A stretch of DNA of 64,000 nucleotides from Rhizobium sp. CCGE 510 (GTDB lineage Bacteria; Pseudomonadota; Alphaproteobacteria; Rhizobiales; Rhizobiaceae), in NCBI RefSeq assembly GCF_000292525.1, contig NZ_AEYF01000018.1, forward strand, positions 248,001 to 312,000, written 5' to 3'. A program made the position numbers and the translations under genes. The first letter of the stretch is position 1. Every line of letters starts with the position of its first letter. Below are positions 1-9,948 of the stretch, piece after piece. The notes beneath the pieces were generated by a model. The model ran no database searches, was not told where the DNA came from, and was given only the letters and a program-made list of their open reading frames with translations.

Positions 1-283
1 GTGACGGAGATCCTGCACGGCGCCGCGCAGAAGTTCACACAAAATTATGAAATTATTAGTTAATTTTTTACCCAATTTTTGCCGCCAGACCAGTGTGACG
101 AAAACGCCCAGACGCATAAAATTTCGAAAGTGGCCTAAAAGGCACGCCGCACAACCCTCGCAAACATGACTTCCGACTTCAATATTTCGCATGGCGTCCG
201 GTTTTCTTGTCGGACGTTCCCACCTATAAGACCTGATCTTTCGAAGATGACCGAAAACAGCATGTAAAGGGAAGGCAAGGCCG
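1..283. other. Left-edge intergenic region upstream of fumC
   Basis: No gene can be supported here. One plus-strand frame is open from base 1 to a TAA at 61-63, so these bases could be the last 20 codons of a gene cut by the window edge, but nothing recognisable is encoded. The remainder is AT-richer non-coding sequence and probably carries the fumC promoter. A purine-rich ribosome-binding stretch (ggaaggcaagg) lies just before the ATG at 284. Confidence 0.4.
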
Positions 284-1675
284 ATGACCGCAACCCGCAC
301 CGAAACCGATACTTTTGGGCCGATCGACGTTGCCGCCGACCGATATTGGGGCGCCCAGGCCGAGCGTTCGCTTGGCAATTTCAAGATTGGCTGGGAAAAG
401 CAACCGCTGTCGATCGTGCGTGCGCTCGGCATCGTCAAACAAGCGGCCGCCCGTGCCAATATGTCGCTCGGCCAGCTCGATCCTGGCCTCGGCCAGGCCA
501 TCATCGATGCCGCCCAGGAAGTGATCGACGGCAAACTCGACGACCATTTTCCGCTGGTCGTCTGGCAGACCGGTTCAGGCACGCAGTCCAACATGAATGC
601 CAATGAAGTGATCTCCAATCGTGCCATAGAAATGCTCGGCGGCGTCATGGGTTCCAAAAAGCCGGTGCATCCGAACGACCACGTTAATATGAGCCAGTCG
701 TCGAACGACACCTACCCGACGGCGATGCACATCGCCTGCGCCGAACGGATCGCCCATCACCTGCTGCCGTCCCTGAAGCACCTGCATGCCGCCCTCGACA
801 TGAAGGTCACCGAATTCAGCCACATCATCAAGATCGGCCGCACCCACACCCAGGATGCGACGCCGCTGACGCTCGGCCAGGAATTTTCCGGTTATGCCGC
901 TCAGGTCGGCTCCGCCATCAAGCGCATCGAAATGACCCTGCCCGGCCTCTGCGAACTCGCCCAGGGTGGAACTGCCGTCGGTACCGGCCTCAATGCGCCG
1001 GTGGGCTTTGCAGAAAAGGTGGCCGAAGAGATCGCCGCCATAACAGCCATGCCCTTTGTTACCGCGCCGAACAAGTTCGAGGCACTCGCCTCGCATGACG
1101 GCATGGTCTTTTCCCATGGCGCCATCAATGCCGCCGCCGCCGCGCTCTTCAAGATCGCCAACGATATCCGCCTGCTCGGCTCCGGCCCGCGCGCCGGTCT
1201 CGGCGAACTGGCGCTGCCGGAAAACGAGCCCGGCTCCTCGATCATGCCCGGCAAGGTCAATCCGACCCAGTGCGAGGCGCTGACGCAGGTCTGCATCCAC
1301 ATCTTCGGCAATCACGCCGCGCTGACCTTTGCCGACAGCCAGGGTCATTTCGAGCTCAATGTCTACAATCCGATGATGGCCTATAACTTCCTGCAATCGG
1401 TGCAACTGCTCGCCGACGCCGCCGTCTCCTTCACCGACAATTGCGTCGTCGGCATCGAGGCACGCGAGGACAACATCAAGGCCGGCCTCGAACGCTCGCT
1501 GATGCTGGTGACCGCGCTTGCCCCGAAGATCGGCTACGACGCAGCCGCCAAGATCGCCAAGACAGCCCACAAGAACGGTACGACGCTGAAGGAAGAAGCC
1601 CTCGCCAGCGGCCTGGTCTCGGCAGAAGATTATGACGCGATTGTCCGGCCAGAAACGATGATCGGCCCGAAATAG
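284..1675 (+). CDS. fumC: Fumarate hydratase class II
   Basis: The 463-residue protein has the full length of class II fumarases, which interconvert fumarate and L-malate in the TCA cycle without an iron-sulfur cluster. Visible signatures are [13 protein letters not shown] near residue 97, [14 protein letters not shown] near 129, and the aspartase/fumarase superfamily signature [11 protein letters not shown] near 317 that carries the catalytic serine loop. The ATG at 284 has a purine-rich Shine-Dalgarno. A class I fumarase lies 1.2 kb downstream on the same strand, so the cell has both an oxygen-stable and an iron-sulfur enzyme. An intergenic repeat follows the stop codon. Family assignment is very secure. 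Confidence 0.97.
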   Translation: MTATRTETDTFGPIDVAADRYWGAQAERSLGNFKIGWEKQPLSIVRALGIVKQAAARANMSLGQLDPGLGQAIIDAAQEVIDGKLDDHFPLVVWQTGSGTQSNMNANEVISNRAIEMLGGVMGSKKPVHPNDHVNMSQSSNDTYPTAMHIACAERIAHHLLPSLKHLHAALDMKVTEFSHIIKIGRTHTQDATPLTLGQEFSGYAAQVGSAIKRIEMTLPGLCELAQGGTAVGTGLNAPVGFAEKVAEEIAAITAMPFVTAPNKFEALASHDGMVFSHGAINAAAAALFKIANDIRLLGSGPRAGLGELALPENEPGSSIMPGKVNPTQCEALTQVCIHIFGNHAALTFADSQGHFELNVYNPMMAYNFLQSVQLLADAAVSFTDNCVVGIEAREDNIKAGLERSLMLVTALAPKIGYDAAAKIAKTAHKNGTTLKEEALASGLVSAEDYDAIVRPETMIGPK

Positions 1676-1687
1676 AAGACGAGGGCT

Positions 1688-1828
1688 GCCCCTCATCCGG
1701 CTGCCGCCACCTTCTCCCCGCGCGCGGGGCGAAGGGGATATGCCGCACCTCTCCAGTCCCTCGCCAACGTCTCGCGGGGCACGTCCCCTCTCCCCGTCAA
1801 AAACGGGGAGAGGGTTAGGGTGAGGGGC
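1688..1828. repeat. Intergenic palindromic repeat, family A (copy 1)
   Basis: The element is bounded by inverted ends GCCCCTCA and TGAGGGGC. Inside are two GC-rich hairpins built on ttctccccg/cggggcgaa and cccctctccccg/cggggagaggg. A second copy with the same order of motifs and the same ends lies at 35040-35176, which defines it as a dispersed element rather than a simple terminator. It sits between fumC and the convergent cadherin-like gene and may also terminate transcription. Confidence 0.8.
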
Positions 1829-1854
1829 ATCTTGCCGCACACACGAGCCAGCGA

Positions 1855-2682
1855 TCACACCAACAGCGAAAAATTGTCCATCACCACCGAATTGCCCATG
1901 AGGTCGAAACTGATTTCATCGATGTCCTCAATCTCGACCAGGAGATCTGGATCAGTGATCTCAAGTTCCTGCTGATAGACGATCTGGCCGTCGTTCATCG
2001 CCGTCAGCGTCAGATGAAAGGGCGAGGCCGACAGCTCTGCAATCGAAACGCCCTGAAAGGTGAAGTCCCCGCCATCGACCATTTTCAGGGTTACGGGCGC
2101 TGAAGCCGGCGATAGAACCGTATCGCTGAAACCGTCCTCGGTGATGGCGTCGACGCCCGGCACGGTGTCATAGACAATACCGTTCAGAAACGTCAGGTCG
2201 TGACTGCCGTTCACGGAGAGCGCGAAGCCCCGGTAATTCGGCAGAGAAAAATCATCCGCCCGCGATGTGACGCCGAGGTCGTCGAAATCCAGGACTTCGT
2301 GGTATTTATCCTCCTCATTGACGCCGTCGATCGCCAGCGTCAGAACCCCGACATCCGTTCCCCCCATGCCATCGGAGATCTTGTAGCGGATCTCTTCGAT
2401 CAACTGGTCGTGCGCCCGCAAGTTCTTCACCACGTCGAGCGAGTAATCCAGCTCGTAGGTGAAGTGACCGTCGGGCCGCACGGTGAAGGTCCCATAATCC
2501 CCTTTGATGATCGTTTCCTGTGTCAGTCCCTGTTTCGCATCGACCCTGACACCGTCGAAAGAGCGAAGATAGACGGTCGATCCCTCGGGATCGCTGTCAT
2601 TGGACAGCAAATCCCCTCTGATCCAGTCGTGCTCGAAAAAAATGCGAAGATCGTCGTTAGCAGTCGGTTTTGCGTTCGTCAT
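1855..2682 (-). CDS. Cadherin/VCBS-like repeat-domain protein
   Basis: The product is a 275-residue acidic protein without an obvious signal peptide. The N-terminal half contains ANDDLRIFFEHDW, GDLLSNDSDPEG and YGTFTVRPDGHFTYELD, which is the pattern of VCBS or Ig-like/cadherin-like domains found in RTX-type adhesins. The C-terminal half is unlike any family I recognise; it is beta-rich and hydrophilic. The ATG at 2682 is preferred over a TTG five codons upstream because a GGGGG ribosome-binding run precedes it. It lies between two fumarase genes in the opposite orientation, with no sign that it works with them. Type I secretion is possible because such domains often use it, but no transporter is nearby. 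Confidence 0.7.
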   Translation of the reverse strand: MTNAKPTANDDLRIFFEHDWIRGDLLSNDSDPEGSTVYLRSFDGVRVDAKQGLTQETIIKGDYGTFTVRPDGHFTYELDYSLDVVKNLRAHDQLIEEIRYKISDGMGGTDVGVLTLAIDGVNEEDKYHEVLDFDDLGVTSRADDFSLPNYRGFALSVNGSHDLTFLNGIVYDTVPGVDAITEDGFSDTVLSPASAPVTLKMVDGGDFTFQGVSIAELSASPFHLTLTAMNDGQIVYQQELEITDPDLLVEIEDIDEISFDLMGNSVVMDNFSLLV

Positions 2683-2865
2683 CGGAAGCCCCCGCAAGTT
2701 AACGTCGCGGGAAATATGAGCCGGCCTCCTGCGAAAGGCAACCTGAAGTCGTCTTTCCCGTCGAATGCGGATTTCGCCACTCGCCTATCCAGATTGCATT
2801 TGCAGCGCCGCGGATTTAGACCGGTTCCAATTTAGCGACGCACGCCCACTAGAAAGGTCACTTCG

Positions 2866-4473
2866 ATGGCTGACGATCTCTTCCCGCTCGGCAAGGATAA
2901 CACCCCCTATCGCCAGATCAGCAGTGAGCATGTCTCGGTCGATAGTTTCAAGGGCCAGGAAATCCTGACTGTCGAGCCGGAAGCCATCCGCCTGCTTGCC
3001 GAAACCGCCTTCGCCGATATCAACCATCTGCTCCGCCCCGGCCACCTGAAGCAGCTCGCCTCGATCCTCGATGACCCCGAGGCGACGGACAACGATCGCT
3101 TCGTCGCTTACGATCTCCTGAAGAACGCCAATATATCAGCCGGCGGCGTGCTGCCCATGTGCCAGGATACCGGCACGGCAATCATCATGGGCAAGAAGGG
3201 TCGCAGGGTATGGACCGAGGGCGGCGATACGGCGGCACTCGCCCGTGGCGTCATGGATGCCTATGAGAAGAAGAACCTGCGTTATTCGCAACTCGCGCCG
3301 GTCAAGATGTTCGAGGAGAAAAACACCAGGAATAACCTCCCGGCCCAGATCGACATCTATGAGGAAGGCACCGACGCCTACGAATTCCTCTTCGTCGCCA
3401 AGGGCGGCGGCTCGGCCAACAAGACCTTCCTTTATCAGGGCACACCCTCGCTGCTGACGCACGACCGGATGATCGACTTCCTCAAGGAGAAGATCCTGAC
3501 GTTAGGGACGGCAGCCTGTCCGCCCTACCATCTGGCGATCGTCATCGGCGGCACCTCGGCCGAAATGAACCTGAAAACCGTCAAGCTCGCCTCGACCCGC
3601 TATCTCGACGAACTGCCGACCGAAGGCTCCGACAGCGGTCACGCCTTCCGCGATCTCGAGATGGAAAAGGAAATCCACAGCCTGACGCAGCAGATGGGTG
3701 TCGGCGCCCAGTTCGGCGGCAAGTATTTCTGTCATGACGTGCGTGTCATCCGTCTGCCCCGCCACGGCGCCTCGCTGCCGATCGGCCTCGGCGTTTCCTG
3801 TTCCGCCGACCGCCAGGCCAAGGGCCGCATTACCCGCGACGGCATCTTCGTCGAGCAACTCGAAACCGATCCGTCGAAATACATGCCCGAGATCGACGAG
3901 GCGAAACTGTCGCAATCGACCGTCCGTATCGATCTCAACCGGCCGATGGCCGAGGTGCTGGCCGAACTCTCCAGGCATCCGGTCAAGACGCGCCTGTCGC
4001 TATCGGGCACGATCATCGTCGCCCGCGACCTTGCCCATGCCAAGATCCGCGAGCGGCTGGAAAAGGGCGAAGGCATGCCCGAATACCTGAAAAACCACCC
4101 GGTCTATTATGCCGGCCCGGCCAAGACGCCTGTCGGTTATGCTTCCGGCTCGTTCGGCCCGACGACGGCCGGCCGCATGGACAGCTACGTCGACCAGTTC
4201 CAGTCTTTCGGCGGATCGATGGTGATGCTTGCCAAGGGCAACCGTTCGCGCGCCGTGCGCGAGGCCTGCAAGAAACATGGCGGCTTTTACCTGGGCTCGA
4301 TCGGCGGCCCCGCCGCCCGTCTTGCGAAGGACTGCATCCGCAAGGTCGAAGTCTTCGAATATCCCGAACTCGGCATGGAAGCGGTCTGGAAGATCGAAGT
4401 CGAAGACTTTCCGGCCTTCATCGTCATCGACGACAAGGGCAACGATTTCTTCCAGGAATTGAACCTGGGGTGA
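2866..4473 (+). CDS. Fumarate hydratase class I (iron-sulfur, fused alpha/beta)
   Basis: This 535-residue protein is a class I fumarase, with the N-terminal hydratase domain and the C-terminal beta domain in one chain as in E. coli FumA/FumB. Candidate 4Fe-4S ligands are cysteines in [10 protein letters not shown] (about residue 98), AACPPYH (about 223) and [11 protein letters not shown] (about 312). The C-terminal domain shows [20 protein letters not shown]. The enzyme hydrates fumarate to malate and, from what is known of the family, is oxygen sensitive. Its context with fumC suggests redundancy by oxygen or iron state. About 400 bp of gene-free sequence follows. Confidence 0.95.
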   Translation: MADDLFPLGKDNTPYRQISSEHVSVDSFKGQEILTVEPEAIRLLAETAFADINHLLRPGHLKQLASILDDPEATDNDRFVAYDLLKNANISAGGVLPMCQDTGTAIIMGKKGRRVWTEGGDTAALARGVMDAYEKKNLRYSQLAPVKMFEEKNTRNNLPAQIDIYEEGTDAYEFLFVAKGGGSANKTFLYQGTPSLLTHDRMIDFLKEKILTLGTAACPPYHLAIVIGGTSAEMNLKTVKLASTRYLDELPTEGSDSGHAFRDLEMEKEIHSLTQQMGVGAQFGGKYFCHDVRVIRLPRHGASLPIGLGVSCSADRQAKGRITRDGIFVEQLETDPSKYMPEIDEAKLSQSTVRIDLNRPMAEVLAELSRHPVKTRLSLSGTIIVARDLAHAKIRERLEKGEGMPEYLKNHPVYYAGPAKTPVGYASGSFGPTTAGRMDSYVDQFQSFGGSMVMLAKGNRSRAVREACKKHGGFYLGSIGGPAARLAKDCIRKVEVFEYPELGMEAVWKIEVEDFPAFIVIDDKGNDFFQELNLG

Positions 4474-4883
4474 CGCTCTCGGATGCGGGACGGGCATGGC
4501 ACCGGCGCCCGGTCCCGCGTCATGCCCGATCCCGCGTCATGAATCTGCGGTGTACAGCAAGTCCGACGCTGGCAAACAGCCCACGAATCGTCATTTCAAC
4601 CTATTTCGAATGAAATATCGGGCTGTCGAACAACTATCGTTACGATGGATACATCCGCGACACAGAGAATAACTGTAAGTTTTTCAGAGACCGTTCCCGT
4701 CAGGCGAGCATGCATTTCCCGCTAAAGCTACATTTTTCTTTGAAAATCATGAGCATACTTGAAATATTCGCCGGCCATGGAGTTATCGTATGTAATCTTT
4801 GGTATATATCGCTTTAATCTTTTCCCAAGAAATTTAAGCTACCAAATAGATTATTGCCTTCGAATATATGAGGAGTTCGCCGG
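4474..4883. other. Gene-free AT-rich region upstream of the diguanylate cyclase
   Basis: No open frame with coding character is present. The second half (about 4590-4870) is clearly lower in GC than the flanking genes and probably holds the promoter of the GGDEF gene. A gaggag ribosome-binding site lies at about 4869-4874. Confidence 0.5.
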
Positions 4884-5951
4884 ATGAACACGGCTGTCGC
4901 GCCCAAGGTGCAGGTTCCCGACGTAGCGGGCCAGATCACCTATGCCATGCGCTCGATGGGCGTTGCGCCGATACCGCGCAATTACGAACTCTTCTACGAA
5001 GCCTATATCGGCTCCAACCCGGCGCTCACCCGGGACCTTGCAGCCCTCGGCGGCCAGGCGACGCAGGCCGAACTCGACGAGCTCGGCGCGCAGTATTTCA
5101 CCAGCAGCCCGGCCCGCGTTTTCGATGACGCCCATACGCGCATTTCAGGCGAACTCGATGGCCTGCTGCGGGTCCTGAGACAGGAGCAAAACTCGCTGGA
5201 AAGCTATACCAGGCTGCTCGGCGAGACCCATAAGCGCATCACCTCGAAGAGCAATGCCAGCGTCGAACTGATCGAAAACGCCATCGAACTTTTGAGCCAG
5301 GCGACCGGCGACACGATGGCGCATGGCGAACGCACCGTCGGCGACGTCGTCCAGCGCTCGCAGGAGATGGATCAGGTCCGCAAGGAACTGGACGAATATA
5401 AACGCATCGCCAACACCGATTCGCTGACGCGCCTTTCCAACCGCCGCGCCTTCGACGAGCGCCTGGCTGCGGTCTTCAACAATCCCGGCATGCGGCCGGT
5501 GACGGCCCTGCTGCTTGCCGATATCGACAACTTCAAGAAGATCAACGACACCTACGGCCATCCCGTCGGCGACAAGATCCTCGCCACCGTTGCCTCGGTC
5601 ATCCGCAGCAACGTGCGGCGCGATGTCTTCGTCGCTCGCGCCGGCGGCGAGGAGTTCGCGCTGATCATCGACGGCAACACGCCCGAAGAAATCACGGCGA
5701 TCGCCGAGCGCATCCGCCGCACGCTGGAAACCACCCCGTTCAAGAATTCCCGCACGCGGGTCAATTACGGCCCGATCACCGTCTCGATCGGCATCTGCAT
5801 GGCCTCCAGCGCCGAGGATGCCGGCGAACTCTACAGCAAGACCGACATCGCCCTTTACGGCGCCAAGAATGCCGGCCGCAACTGCACCATCCTCTATCAG
5901 GACGGCATGCAGAAGGATTTCACCAAGAGCTGGCTGATCTACAAGACCTGA
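4884..5951 (+). CDS. Diguanylate cyclase (GGDEF domain)
   Basis: The 355-residue protein has a C-terminal GGDEF domain from about residue 180, with SLTRLSNRRAFDERL, LLADIDNFKKINDTYGHPVGD and the active-site motif GGEEF at about 254, so it should make cyclic di-GMP from GTP. The canonical RxxD inhibitory site before GGEEF is not present (VRRD instead). The N-terminal 170 residues are soluble, partly helical and lack transmembrane segments or a recognised sensor domain. The protein appears cytoplasmic and stands alone, with no neighbouring EAL or receiver gene. The ATG at 4884 is well placed after gaggag. Confidence 0.93.
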   Translation: MNTAVAPKVQVPDVAGQITYAMRSMGVAPIPRNYELFYEAYIGSNPALTRDLAALGGQATQAELDELGAQYFTSSPARVFDDAHTRISGELDGLLRVLRQEQNSLESYTRLLGETHKRITSKSNASVELIENAIELLSQATGDTMAHGERTVGDVVQRSQEMDQVRKELDEYKRIANTDSLTRLSNRRAFDERLAAVFNNPGMRPVTALLLADIDNFKKINDTYGHPVGDKILATVASVIRSNVRRDVFVARAGGEEFALIIDGNTPEEITAIAERIRRTLETTPFKNSRTRVNYGPITVSIGICMASSAEDAGELYSKTDIALYGAKNAGRNCTILYQDGMQKDFTKSWLIYKT

Positions 5952-6030
5952 CGGCAATTTTGCGCGAGGCGCACGCTGTCACCACCGGTGACAGCGGTTT
6001 TGTCGCTGTCACCCACAGGTGACGGCGGTT

Positions 6031-6642
6031 TTACCACATGGTCTTGGCCGCGCGTCCCGGCCATTCCCGGTCGTAGGTTTCCTGATCGAAATCGCCGACC
6101 GCCGCCTTCAGCATCTGGCCAGGCGTCGGCAGGTTCGCCGGATCGGCGAAATGTTGGCCATTCCAGAGTTCGGCCCGCATCACCGCGCGGGCACATTGGA
6201 AATAGACCTCGTCGATCGCAATCACCACGACGGTGCGGGGATGTTTGCCGTCCATCTCGAAACTCGAAAGCAGCGCCGCGTCGTCGGAGACCACGCCGCG
6301 GCCGTTGATGCGCATCGTCGTGTTCGAGCCTGGGATCAGGAACATCAGCGCCAGCCGGGGATCACGCACGATATTGGAGAGCGAATCGACGCGGTTGTTG
6401 CCGCGCCAATCCGGCAGATGCAGCGTCTCGTCATCGACGACACGCACCACGCCGCCGAGATCGCCGCGCGGCGAACAGTCGAGCCCTTCCGGCCCGACGG
6501 TGGCAAGCGCCGCGAACGGCGAAAGCGCGATCATCTGCCGATAGAGCGGCGTCAACCGCTTCGTCACCTTGTCGACTGAGGCCTGCGAAAGCCCGGCGCC
6601 ATAGATCGTATTGAGCTCGTCGATGCTGCTGATGATTTTCAT
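6031..6642 (-). CDS. Pyridoxamine 5'-phosphate oxidase-type flavoprotein
   Basis: This 203-residue protein looks like a split-barrel FMN-binding protein of the PPOX superfamily. It has the typical run ALATVGPEGLDCSPRGD followed by DDETLHLPDWRGNNRVDSL and DPRLALMFLIPG. It resembles the group annotated as MSMEG_1061-type FMN-dependent flavoproteins rather than PdxH itself, so a role in vitamin B6 synthesis is unlikely. The substrate is unknown. It lies 35 bp downstream of the hydrolase gene on the same strand and could share its transcript. Confidence 0.8.
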   Translation of the reverse strand: MKIISSIDELNTIYGAGLSQASVDKVTKRLTPLYRQMIALSPFAALATVGPEGLDCSPRGDLGGVVRVVDDETLHLPDWRGNNRVDSLSNIVRDPRLALMFLIPGSNTTMRINGRGVVSDDAALLSSFEMDGKHPRTVVVIAIDEVYFQCARAVMRAELWNGQHFADPANLPTPGQMLKAAVGDFDQETYDREWPGRAAKTMW

Positions 6643-6677
6643 GAGGCGTCCCGCCGCAGCTGATATCGGGACGGACG

Positions 6678-7658
6678 CTACAGCGCCGCGCGCTTTACCG
6701 GAAGCTCAAAAAACGGAATGATCTCAGCAGCTTTTTTGATGCCTTCGTCGGGCATATCCTCCTCGCCTATGGCACCTCCAAGAAACGCCGCGATTGCGCC
6801 AAGAACCGGGGCGGCGCCGAGGATGCGCCGGTGCCCGAAACCGTTTGCCCAGAACAGCCGGACACCCTCGCCGGCCGCCTGATAGCGCCGGGCGTGGGCC
6901 GGCGGCACTTCCTTGTCGTCCTCGGCATGGATGACGAGCACCGGCCGGCCGATCGCACTCGCCGCGTCACCGGCATCGAAATCCCCAAGTCTCCGTCCGG
7001 TGACCCGATGAACCTCCTTCTCCAGGGCCGCTTGCGCGGCCGGGCGAAGGCCGATCATCCGGCCGAAATCGACAAACAGCCAGCCCATCTCGCTCGGCGC
7101 GCCGATCAGCACCAGTCGCTCCGCTGTGACAGGAGAGACATCGGGCAGCAGACCCGCCACTGATACCACCAGCGCAGCGCCGCCGAAGGAATGGCCGACG
7201 ACCGCATCGAATGCGCCGAAGCGTGCCTCGGCCGCGGCAATCGCCTTGACCGCAAGCCCCATATGCAGGAAGCGCCGGCCGGCGCGACCATGGCCGGGAA
7301 AATCGAGCGCCACCACCTCCGCGCCCGTCGCCGTAAGCATCGATACGAGTTCGGCCATGTATTCGGCGCTCGAGCCCCAGCCATGGGTCACCAGATAGCG
7401 TTTGCGCCTGCCCCTCGCCCCGCCGTTCAATCGATAGGCATGCGCTTTCGCCCCGCTGGCAAGCCGGAGGGTGAAACGTTCGGCGCCGGCAAGCCGAGCG
7501 GCACCGGCTGCATGCGCCGCCTTGGCTTTCTCCCCCTTCGGCCTTGGCGAGGGTGTTCGGCAGAACAGCTGGAACGCCGCCCTGCCCGCCAGATCAGGCG
7601 AAACCGCCTGCAGCAGGGAGAACCCGAGGCGGGTGACCTCAAGCGCAAAATTTGCCAT
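6678..7658 (-). CDS. Alpha/beta hydrolase
   Basis: The 326-residue product has the alpha/beta-hydrolase nucleophile elbow GHSFGG in VVGHSFGGAALVV at about residue 166, and a late VIHAEDDKEVPP segment with the probable acid residue. No signal peptide is evident, although the N-terminus is mildly hydrophobic. It is transcribed divergently from the MarR gene, with only 47 bp between the two ATGs and a perfect palindrome in that gap, so it is very likely the MarR regulator's target. The substrate cannot be predicted. Confidence 0.85.
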   Translation of the reverse strand: MANFALEVTRLGFSLLQAVSPDLAGRAAFQLFCRTPSPRPKGEKAKAAHAAGAARLAGAERFTLRLASGAKAHAYRLNGGARGRRKRYLVTHGWGSSAEYMAELVSMLTATGAEVVALDFPGHGRAGRRFLHMGLAVKAIAAAEARFGAFDAVVGHSFGGAALVVSVAGLLPDVSPVTAERLVLIGAPSEMGWLFVDFGRMIGLRPAAQAALEKEVHRVTGRRLGDFDAGDAASAIGRPVLVIHAEDDKEVPPAHARRYQAAGEGVRLFWANGFGHRRILGAAPVLGAIAAFLGGAIGEEDMPDEGIKKAAEIIPFFELPVKRAAL

Positions 7659-7676
7659 AGTGAGAATCCAAAATAC

Positions 7677-7692
7677 TGTTCAACACTGAACA
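7677..7692. promoter_or_regulatory. Palindromic operator for the MarR regulator
   Basis: TGTTCA-ACAC-TGAACA is a perfect inverted repeat with six-base arms in the 47-bp gap between the divergent hydrolase and marR genes. Its size and position suit a MarR dimer that represses both promoters. Binding itself is inference. Confidence 0.6.
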
Positions 7693-7705
7693 ATAAAGTA
7701 CAACG

Positions 7706-8173
7706 ATGAACAAAAATCAATCCCTTCCCTGGGATCACCCGCGTTTTCGCAGCTGGATCGCGGTGGCGCGCGCCTGCCAGCTGATGCAGCAATCGCTGAC
7801 CCGTTCGCTTGCCGAGCTCGACATCAAGCCGCCGCACCTCGATATCCTGGTCAATCTCTATCGTTTCGAAGGCATTTCGCAGCAGGAGCTGGCCCGCAAG
7901 CTGCTGGTCGGCCGCTCCAATATGAGCATGCTCCTGCCGCAGATGGAAAAGCGCGGCTTGATCGAACGGCGCGGCGATACGCGCGACAAACGCGTGTTGC
8001 GCCTCTACCTCACCGGAGAAGGCCGCCGGCTGACCGAGGCGGCGATGGTGATCCAGACCGATCTGATCGAACGCTCGCTCTCGCAAGAGCCGATCGAACA
8101 ATGCATGGCGACCGCCACCTCCATGGAGCGCATCATCACCGTGCTGCTCAGCGATCTCAGCGACGAGGATTGA
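7706..8173 (+). CDS. MarR-family transcriptional regulator
   Basis: The 155-residue protein has a winged helix typical of MarR: ISQQELARKLLVGRSNMSMLLPQMEKRGLIERRGDTRDKR, with the conserved wing DxRxxR-like segment at about residues 90-97. MarR dimers usually repress a divergent gene and release DNA when a small ligand or oxidant binds. The divergent alpha/beta hydrolase and the intervening palindrome fit that arrangement. There are no cysteines in the recognition region, so ligand sensing is more likely than thiol oxidation. Confidence 0.9.
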   Translation: MNKNQSLPWDHPRFRSWIAVARACQLMQQSLTRSLAELDIKPPHLDILVNLYRFEGISQQELARKLLVGRSNMSMLLPQMEKRGLIERRGDTRDKRVLRLYLTGEGRRLTEAAMVIQTDLIERSLSQEPIEQCMATATSMERIITVLLSDLSDED

Positions 8174-8176
8174 TGG

Positions 8177-9367
8177 TCAATGCAGCGTCGGGGCTGCCGC
8201 CGTGCCGGTCAGCGAGCGGTATTCCCAGGCGGCAACGATGATCAGCACCAGCGTCGCCAGAATGCCCATCAGATAGATCTCGATGAAGGGTGCAACGAAG
8301 GCCAGCAGGATCAGCAGCACCAGGCCGGCCAGATGAGACAGCGGCAGCTGCCCGCTGGTCGCGCCCTTGAACCAGAGATTGCCGATGAGGAACAGGCCGG
8401 AGCCGCCGAGCACCGCCGCGGCGATGCCGAGATCGCCGGTTTCGTGCGGATGCGAGAACATGAATTCGACCGCCACCGCATGCACGATGATGCCGGCCAG
8501 GATCGGAATATGCCCATAGGTGAAGGCGAGCCGCGCCAAGGCCCCCGGCGTCGCCTCATGCTCGATGCGGTGGGCGGCGCGTCCGTGGCCGAAGCGGAAA
8601 TAAAGCCACCACATGGTGACGGTGCCGATGAAACCGGTGACGAAGACGGTGCCGGTCAATCCCGAAAACGGCAGCTCGGAAAAGGTGCGGCCGGAAACCA
8701 GGATTGCTTCGCCGAGGCAGATGATGACGAAGAGCGCGCAGCGCTCGGCCATATGCGCGCCGGAAACGTCCCAGTCGCCTGCCGTCGAGCGGCCAAGCCC
8801 CGGCACGGCAAAGCCCGCGGCCGGGCCAGCATATTCGATCGCCAGCGCGATCATCCAGGCGATCAACCGAGCCTCGTGATCGAGCAGCCCGCCGGCAATC
8901 CAGAAGATGGCGGCAACCACCAGCCAGGTGGTGATGCGAACGAAATTCAGCGTGTTGGCGCGGTCGACGCGCGTCATCGCATAGGTCGCAAACAGCGAGC
9001 GCCCGACCTGCATCGCCACATAGGCGCCGGCAAACAGCAACCCCTTGTCGCCGAAGGCCTCAGGAATGGAGGCTGACAGCAACAGCCCGAGCATCATCAG
9101 CGCCACCAGCATGCCGCGCACCGGCATCTTGTCGGGATCGAGCCAGTTGGTCACCCAGGCGGTGAAGATCCACACCCACCAGACGGCAAAGGTCATCAGC
9201 GCCGCTTCGGCAGCACCGAGCGGCGTATAGTGGGCGGCAAGCGCATGCGAAAGCTGCGAGATCGAAAAGACGAAGACCAGGTCGAAGAACAGTTCGAGGA
9301 AGGTCACCTTACTGCCGCTGGCACTGCCCTTAGCGCGCAGCCAGTTCTTTCCGTTCATTTTCGCCAT
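8177..9367 (-). CDS. Low temperature requirement A (LtrA) family membrane protein
   Basis: This is an integral membrane protein of about 396 residues with multiple hydrophobic segments. It carries the LtrA hallmark [22 protein letters not shown] near the N-terminus and later [13 protein letters not shown] and [11 protein letters not shown]. LtrA was first linked to growth at low temperature in Listeria, but its biochemical role is not established. The ATG at 9367 is chosen because a GGGGGA ribosome-binding run precedes it; an ATG six codons upstream lacks one. It starts just downstream of the DUF971 gene and may be co-transcribed with it. Confidence 0.85.
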   Translation of the reverse strand: MAKMNGKNWLRAKGSASGSKVTFLELFFDLVFVFSISQLSHALAAHYTPLGAAEAALMTFAVWWVWIFTAWVTNWLDPDKMPVRGMLVALMMLGLLLSASIPEAFGDKGLLFAGAYVAMQVGRSLFATYAMTRVDRANTLNFVRITTWLVVAAIFWIAGGLLDHEARLIAWMIALAIEYAGPAAGFAVPGLGRSTAGDWDVSGAHMAERCALFVIICLGEAILVSGRTFSELPFSGLTGTVFVTGFIGTVTMWWLYFRFGHGRAAHRIEHEATPGALARLAFTYGHIPILAGIIVHAVAVEFMFSHPHETGDLGIAAAVLGGSGLFLIGNLWFKGATSGQLPLSHLAGLVLLILLAFVAPFIEIYLMGILATLVLIIVAAWEYRSLTGTAAAPTLH

Positions 9368-9390
9368 GTATCCCCCGATACTCATTGATG

Positions 9391-9774
9391 TCAGCGCGGC
9401 TTTTCCGCCGTGTCGCGGTCCATGCCCTTTTCCCTGAGCTCGTCCTCATAGGCCGAAAACAGCTCCGCGCCCCGTTCGCCGAGTTCGCGCAGATAGGTCC
9501 AGGTGTAGATGCCGGTATCGTGCATGTCGTCGAAGCCGATCCTGACGGCATAATTGCCGGTCGGCATCATCGAGATGATCGCGACATTGCGCTTGCCCGG
9601 CACCGTCACTTTCTGACCCGGCCCGTGGCCCTGCACCTCGGCCGAGGGCGACAGCACGCGCAACAGCTCGGCCGACAGATCGAAGCTCTGGCCATCGTCG
9701 AAGGTTATCGCCAGCCTCTGCCGGTCTTTCGAAACGCGAAGTTCGCTCGGCCAGATATCACTCATCTCTATCAC
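9391..9774 (-). CDS. DUF971 / GBBH-like N-terminal domain protein
   Basis: The 127-residue protein contains [24 protein letters not shown] and [23 protein letters not shown]. This is the DUF971 fold, also found as the zinc-binding N-terminal domain of gamma-butyrobetaine hydroxylase and near iron-sulfur assembly proteins. A stand-alone copy has no settled function. It is the first gene of a likely pair with LtrA and is divergent from moaA. Confidence 0.85.
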   Translation of the reverse strand: MIEMSDIWPSELRVSKDRQRLAITFDDGQSFDLSAELLRVLSPSAEVQGHGPGQKVTVPGKRNVAIISMMPTGNYAVRIGFDDMHDTGIYTWTYLRELGERGAELFSAYEDELREKGMDRDTAEKPR

Positions 9775-9948
9775 CCTCTTTCCCCTGGAGAAGTAGGCGT
9801 TCGCCTTTTTCGAGGCAAGAGCAAATTAGCGTGTGCGAAATCCGTTTCCCTTGACGGCGCAATCACATATGCACAAATAGATAGATATCGCTTGAAAACA
9901 GGCAGGCATTCCGTCTGGCGCGCTTCAGATCCGGTCGCGGAGGAATTG

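Noticed and set aside
575..1858. Long minus-strand frame opposite fumC
   Set aside because: FumC is unmistakable on the plus strand; the antisense frame has no recognised domain.
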